In this document: piece by piece, positions 23,407 to 23,556 of the stretch | How the letters are laid out: each line of letters begins with the position of its first letter | Numbering within the stretch: the first letter of the stretch is position 1 | Virus record (IMG/VR): IMGVR_UViG_3300042935_000263 | Location: 1 to 23,556 of that record | Strand: one strand, 5' to 3' | Length of the DNA stretch: 23,556 nt | DNA from: a virus | Notes under the pieces: generated by a model | Database searches by the model: none | The model's input: the letters and a program-made list of their open reading frames with translations, nothing else | Told to the model about the DNA's origin: nothing | Made by a program: the position numbers and the translations under genes

Positions 23407-23556
23407 ATGAGCCTCAACCCAACATTCGATGATGTATTAGCACTAACATTTGGCACGCTAGATGCAGTGTACGCGCTACACGCGCCAGAGAAGCCAGAAG
23501 ATGATAATGATCCAGGCAAGTGCCTTCACTGCGAAGTGGAGTTTCCTTGCGAGACT
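23407..23556 (+). CDS. CxxC-motif protein, 3' end outside the window
   Basis: An ATG with GGAG 5 nt upstream (23398-23401) opens 50 codons without a stop, to the window edge. The protein begins MSLNPTFDDVLALTFGTLDA and contains Cys39-x-x-Cys42 and Cys48 in KCLHCEVEFPCET. The CxxC...(W/F/Y)PC-T ending is a common short motif in actinophage and actinobacterial small proteins, probably a zinc or metal site. It lies 10 nt after the giant protein gene, in the same direction, so it belongs to the same transcript. Function unknown. Confidence 0.7.
   Translation, partial: MSLNPTFDDVLALTFGTLDAVYALHAPEKPEDDNDPGKCLHCEVEFPCET

Noticed and set aside
1-23556. tRNA genes, insertion sequences, attachment site or integrase
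   Set aside because: I saw no cloverleaf, transposase, integrase or flanking repeats. The only non-coding stretches above 70 nt are 11743-11901 and 13135-13216, both accounted for by hairpins and promoter-like sites.

Overview
The window is one contiguous stretch of a tailed double-stranded DNA phage, and no host genes are visible. It holds the structural and lysis half of the genome: TerL, a P22-type portal, a scaffold, an HK97-fold capsid protein, an adaptor, a nozzle-like protein and very large internal proteins. There is no tape measure, sheath or major tail-tube gene, so a short-tailed (podovirus-type) particle is most likely. The host is inferred to be a Gram-positive actinobacterium of moderate GC, possibly from freshwater. 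The reasons are an M23+LysM lysin with no visible spanins, a Cys-motif protein at the right edge of a type common in actinophages, and one start that looks leaderless. This host assignment is inference only.

Left arm (about 1-6078, all on the minus strand, read right to left). A short HxH-motif tail protein at 5812-6078 begins the unit. It is followed by a collagen-like tail fibre, a glycine-rich tail protein with two tandem domain copies, a small tail-associated protein, a second fibre or receptor-binding protein with the same N-terminal attachment domain, a small acidic protein, the M23/LysM endolysin and the first codons of a likely holin. Genes are packed with 1-nt gaps or TAATG stop/start overlaps.

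Right arm (about 6110-23556, plus strand). It carries a PD-(D/E)XK resolvase-like nuclease, terminase large subunit, a zinc-motif protein overlapped by a small membrane protein, portal, scaffold, an isolated capsid gene, a small hypothetical gene, adaptor, nozzle-like protein, three small or medium virion-associated candidates, an 1836-residue internal/ejection protein and the start of a CxxC protein. No small terminase subunit was recognised.

Regulation. The arms diverge at about 6078-6110, where signals for both directions are nested. The 10-mer TGGTATTCTA occurs as a likely extended -10 box in front of the minus-strand unit, where it places transcription start at the ATG, and again in front of the capsid gene. 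The capsid gene also lies between two perfect 14-bp hairpins, which suggests separate, probably high, expression. The most interesting items are this promoter motif, the insulated capsid unit, the 188-nt out-of-frame overlap at 8360-8547, the Asn in place of a zinc-ligand His in the lysin, and the giant internal protein.
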